From Defluviicoccus sp. (GTDB lineage: Bacteria; Pseudomonadota; Alphaproteobacteria; MPNO01), in assembly GCA_028820505.1 (NCBI GenBank), contig JAPPIT010000117.1:1-64000 (forward strand): DNA of 64,000 nt, read 5' to 3'. Below the pieces are notes generated by a model. The model did not search any database. It saw nothing but the letters and a program-made list of their open reading frames with translations, and had not been told where the DNA came from. Within the stretch, counting starts at the first letter, position 1; every line of letters starts with the position of its first letter. A program made the translations under genes and the position numbers. This document shows, one piece after another, positions 28,047-35,579 of this stretch.

Positions 28047-29309
28047 TCAGGCGCCGGCGGGCGCGGGCGCCGGACTGCCGCCCCGGTTCTCGCGGACGAG
28101 GACGGTGAGCGCCGCGGCCAGGAGCGCGAGCCCGAAGGACACGAACCAGACCCAGTCGTAACGCGCGAAGAGCTCGAACAGATAGCCGCCGAGGAAGGTG
28201 CCGGCCGCCCCTCCGAGCGAGTGCGCGGCGAAGATCAGCCCCATCGTGAAGCCCATGATGTGCCGCCCGATATGGCTCGCGACGAGGCTGGCGACGATCG
28301 GGAAGGTGGCGTAGTCGAAGATGCCGAACAGCACCGCGAAGGCGAAGAGGAGCGTCGAGCTTCCCGCGATCTGCACCAGGACGAGAAACGTCAGCGCCCG
28401 CATGAAATAGATCGAGGCGAGCAGCGCCGGGCGGTGGAACCGGTCGGAGAGGTGCCCGAACGCGATCATCCCCGCGAGGCTGAAGGCGGACATCACCCCG
28501 TAGGCCGTGGCGCTCTCCAGCGGCGGGAAACCGCAGGCCACGGCATAGGGGATCAGGTGGATCTTGATGACCCCCGCCGTCGTGAAGCCGCAGATCGCGA
28601 ACCCGCCGGCGAGCAGCCAGAACGTCCTCTGCCGCGCGAGCCCCGACAGGACGACGCGGAAACCGGCGCGCGAACGCCGGTCGGAGCCCGTGCGCGCGGG
28701 ACCGCGGGGCCGCTCGCGGGCGCCGATCAGGAGATGGACCGCGATCGCGGTGGCGACGATGGAAGCCGCGGCGATCCACAGGCTCGACCGCCAGCCGAAC
28801 GCCCCGATCAGCACCGCAAGCAGCGGCATCAGCGCGAGCTGTCCCGCGGTGCTGCCCGACGTCGCGACCCCGGTGGCGAGGCCGAGACCGCGGTCGAAAC
28901 GGGACGCGACCGTGGTGGAGACCAGCGAGGGCGAGATCGCGGCGAAGCCCACGCCGCCGACGATCCCGTAGAAGAGCACGAGCTGCCAGGGCTCCGACAT
29001 CGACGCCGAGAGCGCGAAGGCGATCGCCGCAAGAGACATGCCGAGCGCGTAGACCAGCCGGGGGCCGTGCCGGTCGAGCATCATGCCGGCGAGCGGCGCG
29101 ACCACGGCCATCGTGGTCAGCATGACCGCGCCGGCGGACGAGACCAGACCGTAGCTCCAGCCCAGATCGTCCTTGAGGAACGGCATCAGCAGGCCGAGCG
29201 AATTGCGCGCGGTGATCACGATGCCGAGCATCAGGAACAGCGCGCCGACGACGACCCAGCCCCTGCCGGTCGAGCGCGCGTCGATGTCGGATGCGTGTCC
29301 TGCGGCCAA
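28047..29309 (-). CDS. MFS transporter, upstream of a second MFS gene
   Basis: A 12-segment major facilitator of about 420 residues. The first helix is GWVVVGALFLMLGIVITARN, then LLMPFLKDDLGWSYGLVSSA, the same layout as the next gene, so the pair may have arisen by an old duplication. No ATG suits the 5' end. TTG 29309 after a GGGGG stretch is my choice; TTG 29345 is an alternative that adds 12 residues. The stop codon directly abuts the ATG of the downstream MFS gene. Organic anion transport is likely, the solute unknown. Confidence 0.82.
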   Translation of the reverse strand: MAAGHASDIDARSTGRGWVVVGALFLMLGIVITARNSLGLLMPFLKDDLGWSYGLVSSAGAVMLTTMAVVAPLAGMMLDRHGPRLVYALGMSLAAIAFALSASMSEPWQLVLFYGIVGGVGFAAISPSLVSTTVASRFDRGLGLATGVATSGSTAGQLALMPLLAVLIGAFGWRSSLWIAAASIVATAIAVHLLIGARERPRGPARTGSDRRSRAGFRVVLSGLARQRTFWLLAGGFAICGFTTAGVIKIHLIPYAVACGFPPLESATAYGVMSAFSLAGMIAFGHLSDRFHRPALLASIYFMRALTFLVLVQIAGSSTLLFAFAVLFGIFDYATFPIVASLVASHIGRHIMGFTMGLIFAAHSLGGAAGTFLGGYLFELFARYDWVWFVSFGLALLAAALTVLVRENRGGSPAPAPAGA

Positions 29310-29430
29310 GCGACCCCCGTGCCCGGCAACCCCCCGGACGGGCAAGCGATAATCGAGGGACCCCGTTAGCGCCGGTTATAGGCGGTTTGGGCGGGGGGGT
29401 TCCAGTGGAGGGTCGGCGTCGACGCCGACC

Positions 29431-29697
29431 TTGCCTGTTCCGGTATCCGCCGGCATTCGGTCGGAAAGTAAGACTTTCCTACCCACCATGCGCGAGGGCG
29501 ACCTCAGGGAGGCGACCCTCGTCGGAGACGGCATCCTCCTTCGACCCAGGGAGGTGGTGGACCGCGATGCGGCCGCCGAACGGATTGCTGCCCTGCTGAA
29601 GCGGATCGAACCTTCGCCGGACGACGCCGGCCGCACCCGGAACGAGATCCTGGAAGACATCCTCGACGACATGGCCGACGCCCGCCGGGCGCGCCGC
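29431..29697 (+). pseudogene. Degraded AbrB/MazE-type antitoxin-like gene
   Basis: The translated segment SESKTFLPTMREGDLREATL followed by VGDGILLRP, then DRDAAAERIAALLKRIEPSP and NEILEDILDDMADAR, resembles AbrB/SpoVT-fold regulators with an Ala-rich C-terminal tail. The usual lysine-plus-helix part between the SK motif and the GD turn (about ten residues) is missing. The reading frame then runs on without a stop into sequence antisense to the next gene. Both suggest a broken gene. No toxin partner is visible. It occupies most of the 411-base gap 29346-29757; the rest holds nothing that I can identify. Confidence 0.45.
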
Positions 29698-29757
29698 CCA
29701 CGATTTCCGCGCCGAGGGCTGAGAGACGCTTCCGTCGGAATGCGGCCCCCCGCCCCC

Positions 29758-31254
29758 CTACTCCGCCGCCTCGCTCGTCCCGCCGGCGGCGGGGGCCATC
29801 GAGGCGGCGAGGTCGTAGCGGTCCATGATCTCGTCGACGAGGCCGGTCGCCGCTTGCCAGTCGTAGGTGCGGTAGGCGTGGCCGCGGGTGACGAACTGCG
29901 CGCCGGCGTAGAACATCTCGTACTGGGCGTGGCGCGAGGCGAATTCCGAGCCGATCGCGTCCCAGGCGAGCTTCAGGAACTTCACCCTGGGCTCCGGATC
30001 CATGACCGGCGATTGCTGCGTGCGCTCGATATAGTCGGCGAGCGCCGGGTTGGCGAAATCCCTCGCCGAGGACGGCAGCATGATCAGCGCGCCGCCGGCG
30101 AGCTCGCGGAGCTTGGTGATGAAGTTCGGATAGAGCTCCTGGGTCAGCACCTGCGAGGAGTACATCAGGTTGCGGTCGGGCACGTAGTAGCCGTGATACT
30201 CGCCGCCGCCCGCCTCCATGCCGTAGACCAGCCCCTTGACCATCGCGGTCTGCGCGGCGAGGTGGCCGAGCTGCTCGCGCACCGAAGGGATGGTCGCGGT
30301 GCCGATGGTCTCGGTTATCTTGTGGGCGACGCCGAGGAGAAACTGCATCTTCACCATCAGGCGGGTCTGCGCCTGGTAGTTCTGCATGTAGTGCGCGTAG
30401 GTATCCGAGAACTGCGCCCGCGCCATGTTCGTGTCGCGGTAGACGAAGACCCGTTCCCACGGGACCTTCACGTCGTCGAAATAGATCAGCGCATCGTTCT
30501 CGTCGAAATGGGTCGACAGCGGATAGTCGTACTCGGTCGTCACCGAGCCCTCGTAGGAGCGCCTCGACATCACCTTGACGCCCTTGTGCGCCATCGGCAC
30601 GGCGAAGGAGATGGCGTATTTCTCCTCGCCCGGCTTGAGCGGCTGGATGTTGGCGCACAGCACCTCGTTCGCCATGATCGAGCCGGTGCCCAGCATCTTC
30701 GCGCCGCGCACCGTGATCCCCTCCGTGTCCTCGTCGACCACGCCGCAGGTCAGGAACTCGTCCCCCTGCTCGCCGGTGTCCTTCGACCGGTCCGCCTGCG
30801 GGTTGATGATGACGTAGGTCATGTAGATGTCGTTGTCCCGGGCCCAGGCGTAGTAGTCGAGCAGCGCCTGCGCGCGCGCCTCGCTGTGCTGCCGGAACAG
30901 GTGGATGCCCATCACCTGCCCCGCCATCGAGGACGCGATGTGGTCGGGGGACCGTCCCAGCCAGCCTCCCGAGAGCCGCATCCAGGCGACGATCGCCTTG
31001 CGCCTCTCGACCAGCTCCTCATAGGACTTCGTGAGCTGCCAGGCGCGGTTGACCCGCTCGCCGCTGGTCGGCGATTCGAACGTCATCAGGTCGAGATTTT
31101 CCGGCCGGCACTGGAAATCGTAGAGCGCGCAGGCCGAGCTCACCGCGTTCCGATAGGCGGGATGAACCGTCACGTCGCCGACGCGGACGCCGTCGAGATA
31201 GACCTCGCGCCCGTCTCTCAGGCTCTCGCGATGCTGGTTTCCGTCCTTCGGCAT
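29758..31254 (-). CDS. HpaB-type flavin-dependent aromatic hydroxylase (4-hydroxyphenylacetate 3-monooxygenase family)
   Basis: A 498-residue oxygenase component of the two-component HpaB/PheA/TftD family, which uses FADH2 from a partner reductase to hydroxylate phenols or open related rings. Landmarks are SLRDGREVYLDGVRVGDVT, MTYVIINPQADRSK, LTCGVVDEDTEGITVRGAKM and WERVFVYRD in the acyl-CoA-dehydrogenase-like fold. The start at ATG 31254 has GAGGAGGGGG upstream. Some family members act on 4-hydroxybutanoyl-CoA, but those carry iron-sulfur Cys ligands, which I did not recognise here. It diverges from the transglutaminase-like gene; a TATGAT box for this strand lies at 31285-31290. No HpaC reductase is adjacent. 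Confidence 0.88.
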   Translation of the reverse strand: MPKDGNQHRESLRDGREVYLDGVRVGDVTVHPAYRNAVSSACALYDFQCRPENLDLMTFESPTSGERVNRAWQLTKSYEELVERRKAIVAWMRLSGGWLGRSPDHIASSMAGQVMGIHLFRQHSEARAQALLDYYAWARDNDIYMTYVIINPQADRSKDTGEQGDEFLTCGVVDEDTEGITVRGAKMLGTGSIMANEVLCANIQPLKPGEEKYAISFAVPMAHKGVKVMSRRSYEGSVTTEYDYPLSTHFDENDALIYFDDVKVPWERVFVYRDTNMARAQFSDTYAHYMQNYQAQTRLMVKMQFLLGVAHKITETIGTATIPSVREQLGHLAAQTAMVKGLVYGMEAGGGEYHGYYVPDRNLMYSSQVLTQELYPNFITKLRELAGGALIMLPSSARDFANPALADYIERTQQSPVMDPEPRVKFLKLAWDAIGSEFASRHAQYEMFYAGAQFVTRGHAYRTYDWQAATGLVDEIMDRYDLAASMAPAAGGTSEAAE

Positions 31255-31306
31255 CCGGGCGCCCCCTCCTCTCGAACGGCGCGCATCATAGCAATATTTC
31301 CCCAAG

Positions 31307-31335
31307 TTGCAGCGCACCGGGCCGCCACCTATGGT
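31307..31335 (+). promoter_or_regulatory. Candidate promoter for the transglutaminase-hydratase pair
   Basis: TTGCAG (31307-31312), 17 bases, then TATGGT (31330-31335), 32 bases before the ATG at 31368. It is a moderate match to the sigma70 consensus, in a divergent intergenic region. Confidence 0.3.
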
Positions 31336-31367
31336 GCCGCCGGCCGCGCGCGGGGGGAGGTGTTGCG

Positions 31368-32087
31368 ATGGAGCATGTCGAGACGGGCTCTCCGGAGCCG
31401 GGCCCGATCTATCTCGAGCCCACCTGGTATTTCGATTACGACACGCCGTCGGTGCGGGAGTTCGCCCTTTCCCGGACCGCGGGCCGCGAGACGCAGGTGG
31501 CGAAGGCCGTGGCGCTCTTCTACGCGATCCGCGACGAGATCCGGTACGACCCCTACACCATTTCCGACGACCGCGCCGATTACCGGGCGAGCCGTGTGCT
31601 TGAGGCGGGGGCGGCCTTCTGCGTGCCGAAGGGCAATCTGCTGGTCGCTTGCGCGCGGGCGCTCGGCATCCATGCCGGGCTCGGGCTGTCGGACGTGACC
31701 AACCATCTCTGCACCGAACGGCTGCTGAAGCTGATGGGCGGCAGCAACCTCTTCATTCACCACGGCTACGCGGTGCTCCGTCTCGACGGGCGCTGGATAA
31801 AGGCGGCGGCGACCTTCAATCTCGAGCTCTGCGAGAAGTTCGACGTGCTGCCGACCGAGTTCGACGGCACGGAACATGCGCTGTTCCAGGAATTCGACAG
31901 CCTCGGCCGGCGGCACATGGAGTACATCCGGGACCACGGGGTCTGGTCGGATTTCGACTTCGACCGCGTGATCGGGGATTTCCGCGACCTCTATCCGGAC
32001 ACGCTGTTCGAGGATTGCGCGACGGAGCGGGCGCGGAACGCGGCGCGGCAAGCCGCCCGCTTCGAGGACGAACGGCCGGTCGTGTGA
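31368..32087 (+). CDS. Transglutaminase-like domain protein
   Basis: A 239-residue protein with a transglutaminase/papain-fold core. Cys85 in GAAFCVPKGNLLVACARALG lies at the start of the core helix and His131 or His132 in LFIHHGYAVLRLDGRW is the second catalytic residue. The third, usually Asp, is not obvious: the matching strand reads KAAATFNLEL. It could be a protease-like or amidase-like enzyme rather than a cross-linker. No signal peptide or membrane segment, so cytoplasmic. Its stop overlaps the GTG of the hydratase gene by 4 bases, so the two are made together. The biological substrate is unknown. Confidence 0.82.
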   Translation: MEHVETGSPEPGPIYLEPTWYFDYDTPSVREFALSRTAGRETQVAKAVALFYAIRDEIRYDPYTISDDRADYRASRVLEAGAAFCVPKGNLLVACARALGIHAGLGLSDVTNHLCTERLLKLMGGSNLFIHHGYAVLRLDGRWIKAAATFNLELCEKFDVLPTEFDGTEHALFQEFDSLGRRHMEYIRDHGVWSDFDFDRVIGDFRDLYPDTLFEDCATERARNAARQAARFEDERPVV

Positions 32088-32875
32088 CCCCCGAGGAGAC
32101 GGCGGCGGCGCTCCTCGGCGAGGCACGCCTGCGCCGCGCGCCGGTGAAGGCGCTGCCCGAGCCGATCCGGCCGGCGGACGACGCGGGCGGCTACCGTATC
32201 CAGCGGGCGCTGCGCGCATGGTTCGCCGAACGGGGCGATCCGCCGCCGGCCGGCTACAAGCTCGGCTGCACCACGCCCGTCATGCAGCAGATGCTGGGCC
32301 TCGACGCGCCGGTCTATGGCGGCGTTCGCGCGGGCGATGTGCACCCAAGCGGGACCGCGCTGCCAGCGTCCGGGTTCAGGGCGCCCGGGATCGAGTGCGA
32401 GATCGCGGTCCGGCTCGGCGCCGACCTCGACGCCCGCGGTCGCCCTCCCTCCCGCGAGGAAGCGGCGGACGCGGTCGCCGAAGTCATGCCGGCGATCGAG
32501 GTCGTGGACAACCGCTACGGCGACTGGTCGGCGCTCGGCCCGCCGACCTTGATCGCGGACGATTTCTTCCAGGCGGCCTGCATACTGGGAGCGTCGGCGG
32601 CGTGCCGCGACCCGATGACGCTCGACGCCGCCACCGGCCGGACCCTGGTCGACGGGGCAGAGACCGGCCGGGGCAGGGGCGCCGACGTGCTCGGCCATCC
32701 GCTGGACGCGGTCTGTTGGCTTGCCGGCGCGCTCGGCACGCAGGGCACGATCCTCCGCGCCGGCGCGCTGATCATGACGGGATCTTTGGTGAAGACGGTC
32801 TGGCTGGAGCGCTTTCCCGCCGCGGCGCGGGTCGAGATCGACGGGATCGGGACGGCGGAAATCAGGCTGGACTAG
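32084..32875 (+). CDS. 2-oxopent-4-enoate hydratase-like (MhpD/FAH superfamily)
   Basis: A 263-residue enzyme of the MhpD/DmpE/DmpH group, which hydrates 2-hydroxypentadienoates or decarboxylates 4-oxalocrotonate in meta-cleavage pathways. The metal-binding glutamates are in the segment FRAPGIECEIAVRL near residues 99-112, with PAIEVVDNRYGDW following, and the C-terminal GTILRAGALIMTGSLVKTV is characteristic. The GTG start overlaps the upstream stop (GTGA). With the divergent HpaB-type hydroxylase it suggests aromatic ring degradation, but no ring-cleavage dioxygenase is near. Confidence 0.86.
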   Translation: MTPEETAAALLGEARLRRAPVKALPEPIRPADDAGGYRIQRALRAWFAERGDPPPAGYKLGCTTPVMQQMLGLDAPVYGGVRAGDVHPSGTALPASGFRAPGIECEIAVRLGADLDARGRPPSREEAADAVAEVMPAIEVVDNRYGDWSALGPPTLIADDFFQAACILGASAACRDPMTLDAATGRTLVDGAETGRGRGADVLGHPLDAVCWLAGALGTQGTILRAGALIMTGSLVKTVWLERFPAAARVEIDGIGTAEIRLD

Positions 32876-32882
32876 CGCCCCG

Positions 32883-33074
32883 TCACCCGGCGAACAGCTG
32901 GACGACCGCGATCGCAAGCATGGCTCCGCCGGCGATTGCGCCTATGGCGCTGAGCAAAATCCACACCTTGAGGTTGAGAAGATCCTCACGGGTGGCGGCA
33001 TGCTCCATGAAGGATTCGATCCGCGCCAGCCGCTGTCCGAATGCGTCTTCCGGGGTGCCGGCCTGGATGGCCAT
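32883..33074 (-). CDS. Small single-span membrane protein
   Basis: A 63-residue protein with an N-terminal charged helix (LARIESFMEHAATREDLLNLK) and one C-terminal membrane segment, ILLSAIGAIAGGAMLAIAVV. This layout (short coiled coil then one helix) is common among small alphaproteobacterial and phage-associated proteins of unknown function, such as DUF1640-like or XhlA-like proteins. It converges on the hydratase gene with 7 bases between stops. No function can be assigned. Confidence 0.6.
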   Translation of the reverse strand: MAIQAGTPEDAFGQRLARIESFMEHAATREDLLNLKVWILLSAIGAIAGGAMLAIAVVQLFAG

Positions 33075-33210
33075 AAGTCAATTCCATCGTTCCCTCAGGG
33101 GAAATATAGCCAGCACGATATAGACGATTCAAGAGAATCTCCGATCGGACAATACTACCTTCGGTTGTCGTTGGCCGAAACCGGTGTCCGGCCAGGGAAC
33201 CGGATGCGAC

Positions 33211-33834
33211 TCAGTCCTCGACCGCGACCGCCTTGCCGCCGACGATCTTCTGGCCGACCGCCGGCACGCCGCCTTCCTCGCCCCAGCGGGGCGCGGATTC
33301 GATGTGGATGCCGAACTGGTCGAGCATCCTCATGCAGCTCTGGTCGACGATGTCCTGCAGCGTCACGGGCCGGTTGTAGAAGGCCGGCACGGGCGGAAAG
33401 ATGACCGCCCCGAGCCGGCTCAGCCGCACCAAATTGTCGAGATGGCCGGAATGGAGCGGCGTCTCGCGAATCGCCACCAGCAGCGTCCGCCGCTCCTTGA
33501 GCACGACGTCGGCGGCGCGGCTGATCAGATCGCCGGTATTGCCCATCGCCACGTTGGACATCGTCTTGATCGAGCAGGGCGCGATGATCATGCCCTTCGA
33601 GTGGAAGGAGCCGGACGAGATCGACGCCCCGATATTGCCGACCTCGTGGACCTCGTGGGCGAGCGCGTTGATGTTGGCGATATCGACATCGTGCTCCATC
33701 TTGAGCGTCAGCTTGGCCGACCGGCTCATCACGAGATGGATTTCGTACGCGTCCGTCCGGCGCAGCATCTCCATCAGCCGCACGCCGTAGATCGTGCCGG
33801 TGGCGCCGGTGATCCCGACAATGACGCGGTCCAT
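33211..33834 (-). CDS. ubiX: UbiX-family flavin prenyltransferase
   Basis: A 207-residue enzyme that joins dimethylallyl phosphate to FMN to make prenyl-FMN, the cofactor of UbiD decarboxylases. The FMN-binding start VIVGITGATGTIYGVRLMEM, the APCSIKTMSNVAMGNTGDLI motif (conserved Ser), and MPPVPAFY-like FPPVPAFYNRPVTLQDIVDQ match the family. The N-terminal motif has ATGTIYG where ATGAIYG is common. ATG 33834 is chosen over TTG 33840 because GGAGGG sits 6 bases before it. No ubiD gene is adjacent. It may serve ubiquinone synthesis or an aromatic-acid decarboxylase elsewhere. Confidence 0.9.
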   Translation of the reverse strand: MDRVIVGITGATGTIYGVRLMEMLRRTDAYEIHLVMSRSAKLTLKMEHDVDIANINALAHEVHEVGNIGASISSGSFHSKGMIIAPCSIKTMSNVAMGNTGDLISRAADVVLKERRTLLVAIRETPLHSGHLDNLVRLSRLGAVIFPPVPAFYNRPVTLQDIVDQSCMRMLDQFGIHIESAPRWGEEGGVPAVGQKIVGGKAVAVED

Positions 33835-33915
33835 GGACAACCCTCCAACGACGCAGTCTGCTATAAAGGCGGCGCCAATCTAGCGAATGAGGCACTTCGC
33901 GAAAAGGATGCCGTG

Positions 33916-34914
33916 ATGCGGTGGCCCGGCCGACGAGGCGAGACCGGAAACGGCGATCGCATATCGAAGCGCAATGGCCGGCGCCTCCTCGCGGGTGCGC
34001 TCGGGGTGGCGGCGCTGCTGGCCGCCGCTTTGGCGGGAGCCGCGGAGAACACGCCCGCGCCGGGCACGTCCGCCTACCCGCCGATGATCGGCAAGGCGAT
34101 TCGCTACCGGGCGAAGCACGAAGACACGCTGATCCGGCTTCCGCGGCGATTCAACGTGGGCTACACCGAGCTCCGCGCGGCCAATCCGCATGTCGATCCG
34201 TGGCTCCCCGGCGCCGGCACCGAGATCCTGGTTCCCACCGCCCATATCGTGCCGGAGGCCGACAGGAAGGGGCTGGTGCTCAACCTGGGGGACCAGCGGC
34301 TCTACTACTTCAAGCCGGACGGCAGAACCGTGGCCTCGTTCCCGGTGGGTATCGGCATGGAAGGCTGGTCGACTCCCACCGGACGCACGAAGGTGGTGCG
34401 CAAGCAGAAGCGGCCGACCTGGTACGTGCCGAAGTCGATCCGGGCCGAGCGCCCGTACCTCCCGAAGGTGGTTCCGCCGGGCCCCGACAATCCGCTGGGC
34501 TCGCACGCGCTCTATCTCGGCTGGCAGTCCTACCTGGTGCACGGGACCAACAAGCCCTACGGGATCGGCCGGCGCGCCTCGCATGGCTGCGTGCGGCTCT
34601 ATCCGGAAGACATCGAACGGCTGTTCGGGGAAATTCCCGTGGGCACCCCGGTCACCGTGGTCGACCAGCCGGTCAAGATCGCCTGGGTGGAAGGAGAGCT
34701 GATGCTGGAAGCGCATCCTACCCAGACCCAGGCGGACCAGGTGGAAGCGGGCGATCGAATGGCACGGGAGAGCGCGCCGGAGGTGGCGTATCGGCTGATC
34801 TACGCCGCACGCAAGAAGGCGGGCCGACTCGACTGGCCGCTGATCCGCCGGACGCTCAAGCGGCGGAGCGGGCTCCCGGTCAGCGTGCTGAAGCCGGGAG
34901 ACGCCGCGGGCTGA
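33916..34914 (+). CDS. L,D-transpeptidase (YkuD/ErfK family) with LysM-like domain
   Basis: A 332-residue cell-wall enzyme that forms 3-3 peptide cross-links or attaches proteins to peptidoglycan. An N-terminal basic stretch and hydrophobic helix (about residues 22-43) direct it to the periplasm as a signal peptide or anchor. A LysM-like domain follows at about 63-112 (YRAKHEDTLIRLPRRFNVGY). The YkuD domain is at about 118-246 with the catalytic motif HGTNKPYG, RRASHGCVRLYPED (His209, Cys225). The long C-terminal tail is basic. Start ATG 33916 has AAAAGGA at a good spacing. It converges on the small lipoprotein gene. Confidence 0.92.
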   Translation: MRWPGRRGETGNGDRISKRNGRRLLAGALGVAALLAAALAGAAENTPAPGTSAYPPMIGKAIRYRAKHEDTLIRLPRRFNVGYTELRAANPHVDPWLPGAGTEILVPTAHIVPEADRKGLVLNLGDQRLYYFKPDGRTVASFPVGIGMEGWSTPTGRTKVVRKQKRPTWYVPKSIRAERPYLPKVVPPGPDNPLGSHALYLGWQSYLVHGTNKPYGIGRRASHGCVRLYPEDIERLFGEIPVGTPVTVVDQPVKIAWVEGELMLEAHPTQTQADQVEAGDRMARESAPEVAYRLIYAARKKAGRLDWPLIRRTLKRRSGLPVSVLKPGDAAG

Positions 34915-34978
34915 CGTCCGGAGGCTGGCGGTTTCGAATGCGAGCGTTCGAGACCGCCGGGCCCCGGCGGAGAGATTC

Positions 34979-35263
34979 CTACTTCTTCATCCCGGCTTGC
35001 ATCATGCGGTCCATCTTCATGGCCGCGTTCTTGGCCTCGTTAGCGGCGCGCTCGGCGGCGGCGGCGGCGCGTTCGGCGGCGCGGGCCGCATCTTCGGCGC
35101 GCTTGCCGGCGGCATCGGCCTTGGCGCCCGCGGCGGCGGCCGCGTCCGCGGCCTGCTTCGCCGTCGCCTCGGTCGCCTGGAACCGGCTCATCGGCACCGT
35201 ATCGCAGGCCGCGACGAACATTGCAGGCAGCGCGACGAGTGCGCAGGTCTTCAAGAGCTTCAT
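34979..35263 (-). CDS. Small Ala-rich coiled-coil lipoprotein (Lpp-like)
   Basis: A 94-residue precursor with a lipoprotein signal peptide whose lipobox FVAAC ends at Cys20. The mature part is almost wholly an alanine-rich helix with heptad-like Ala/Glu/Lys repeats (KQAADAAAAAGAKADAAGKR), like the alanine-zipper murein lipoprotein Lpp. It ends in MMQAGMKK with a C-terminal lysine, the residue that links Lpp to peptidoglycan in enterobacteria. Its neighbour encodes an L,D-transpeptidase, the enzyme class that makes that link, so the pair may work together (inference). GAGGAGA lies at a good distance before the ATG. Confidence 0.82.
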   Translation of the reverse strand: MKLLKTCALVALPAMFVAACDTVPMSRFQATEATAKQAADAAAAAGAKADAAGKRAEDAARAAERAAAAAERAANEAKNAAMKMDRMMQAGMKK

Positions 35264-35482
35264 TCTCTTATCTCCTCGATCGGTCGAATGCGGTTGGCTG
35301 TCCGATGCGTTTCGCCGCGGCTAGGGTTAGCCCGTGAACCCGGCAGGGTCAACGGCGGTTACCGGGCGACCGTACAGTATCGGGGCGAACAACGCCACTA
35401 TTCGCCGCGATTCGCCAAGAATTTGGACACCGGGCGCCGGCTCCGGGGAAGTTCGATGAAATCGCCGCCCGGGACTCGACCG

Positions 35483-35511
35483 TTGGAGCGCGGGCGATGT
35501 CGCGCTACAAT
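35483..35511 (+). promoter_or_regulatory. Candidate sigma70-type promoter upstream of the CFA synthase-like gene
   Basis: TTGGAG (35483-35488), 17 bases, TACAAT (35506-35511), 68 bases before the ATG at 35580. It has a good -10 box and the best spacing in this 316-base divergent gap (35264-35579), which otherwise holds nothing that I recognise. Confidence 0.5.
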
Positions 35512-35579
35512 TTTGCGATACGCTCCGGAATGACCAGTCGACCGCCGGAACCGGCGCAGCTGCGGGAGGGGCCGTATCG

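Noticed and set aside
29376-29672. A minus-strand frame of 98 codons between the MFS and HpaB-type genes
   Set aside because: The translation is Ser/Arg-rich and motif-free, and it lies opposite the AbrB-like remnant, which makes better sense.
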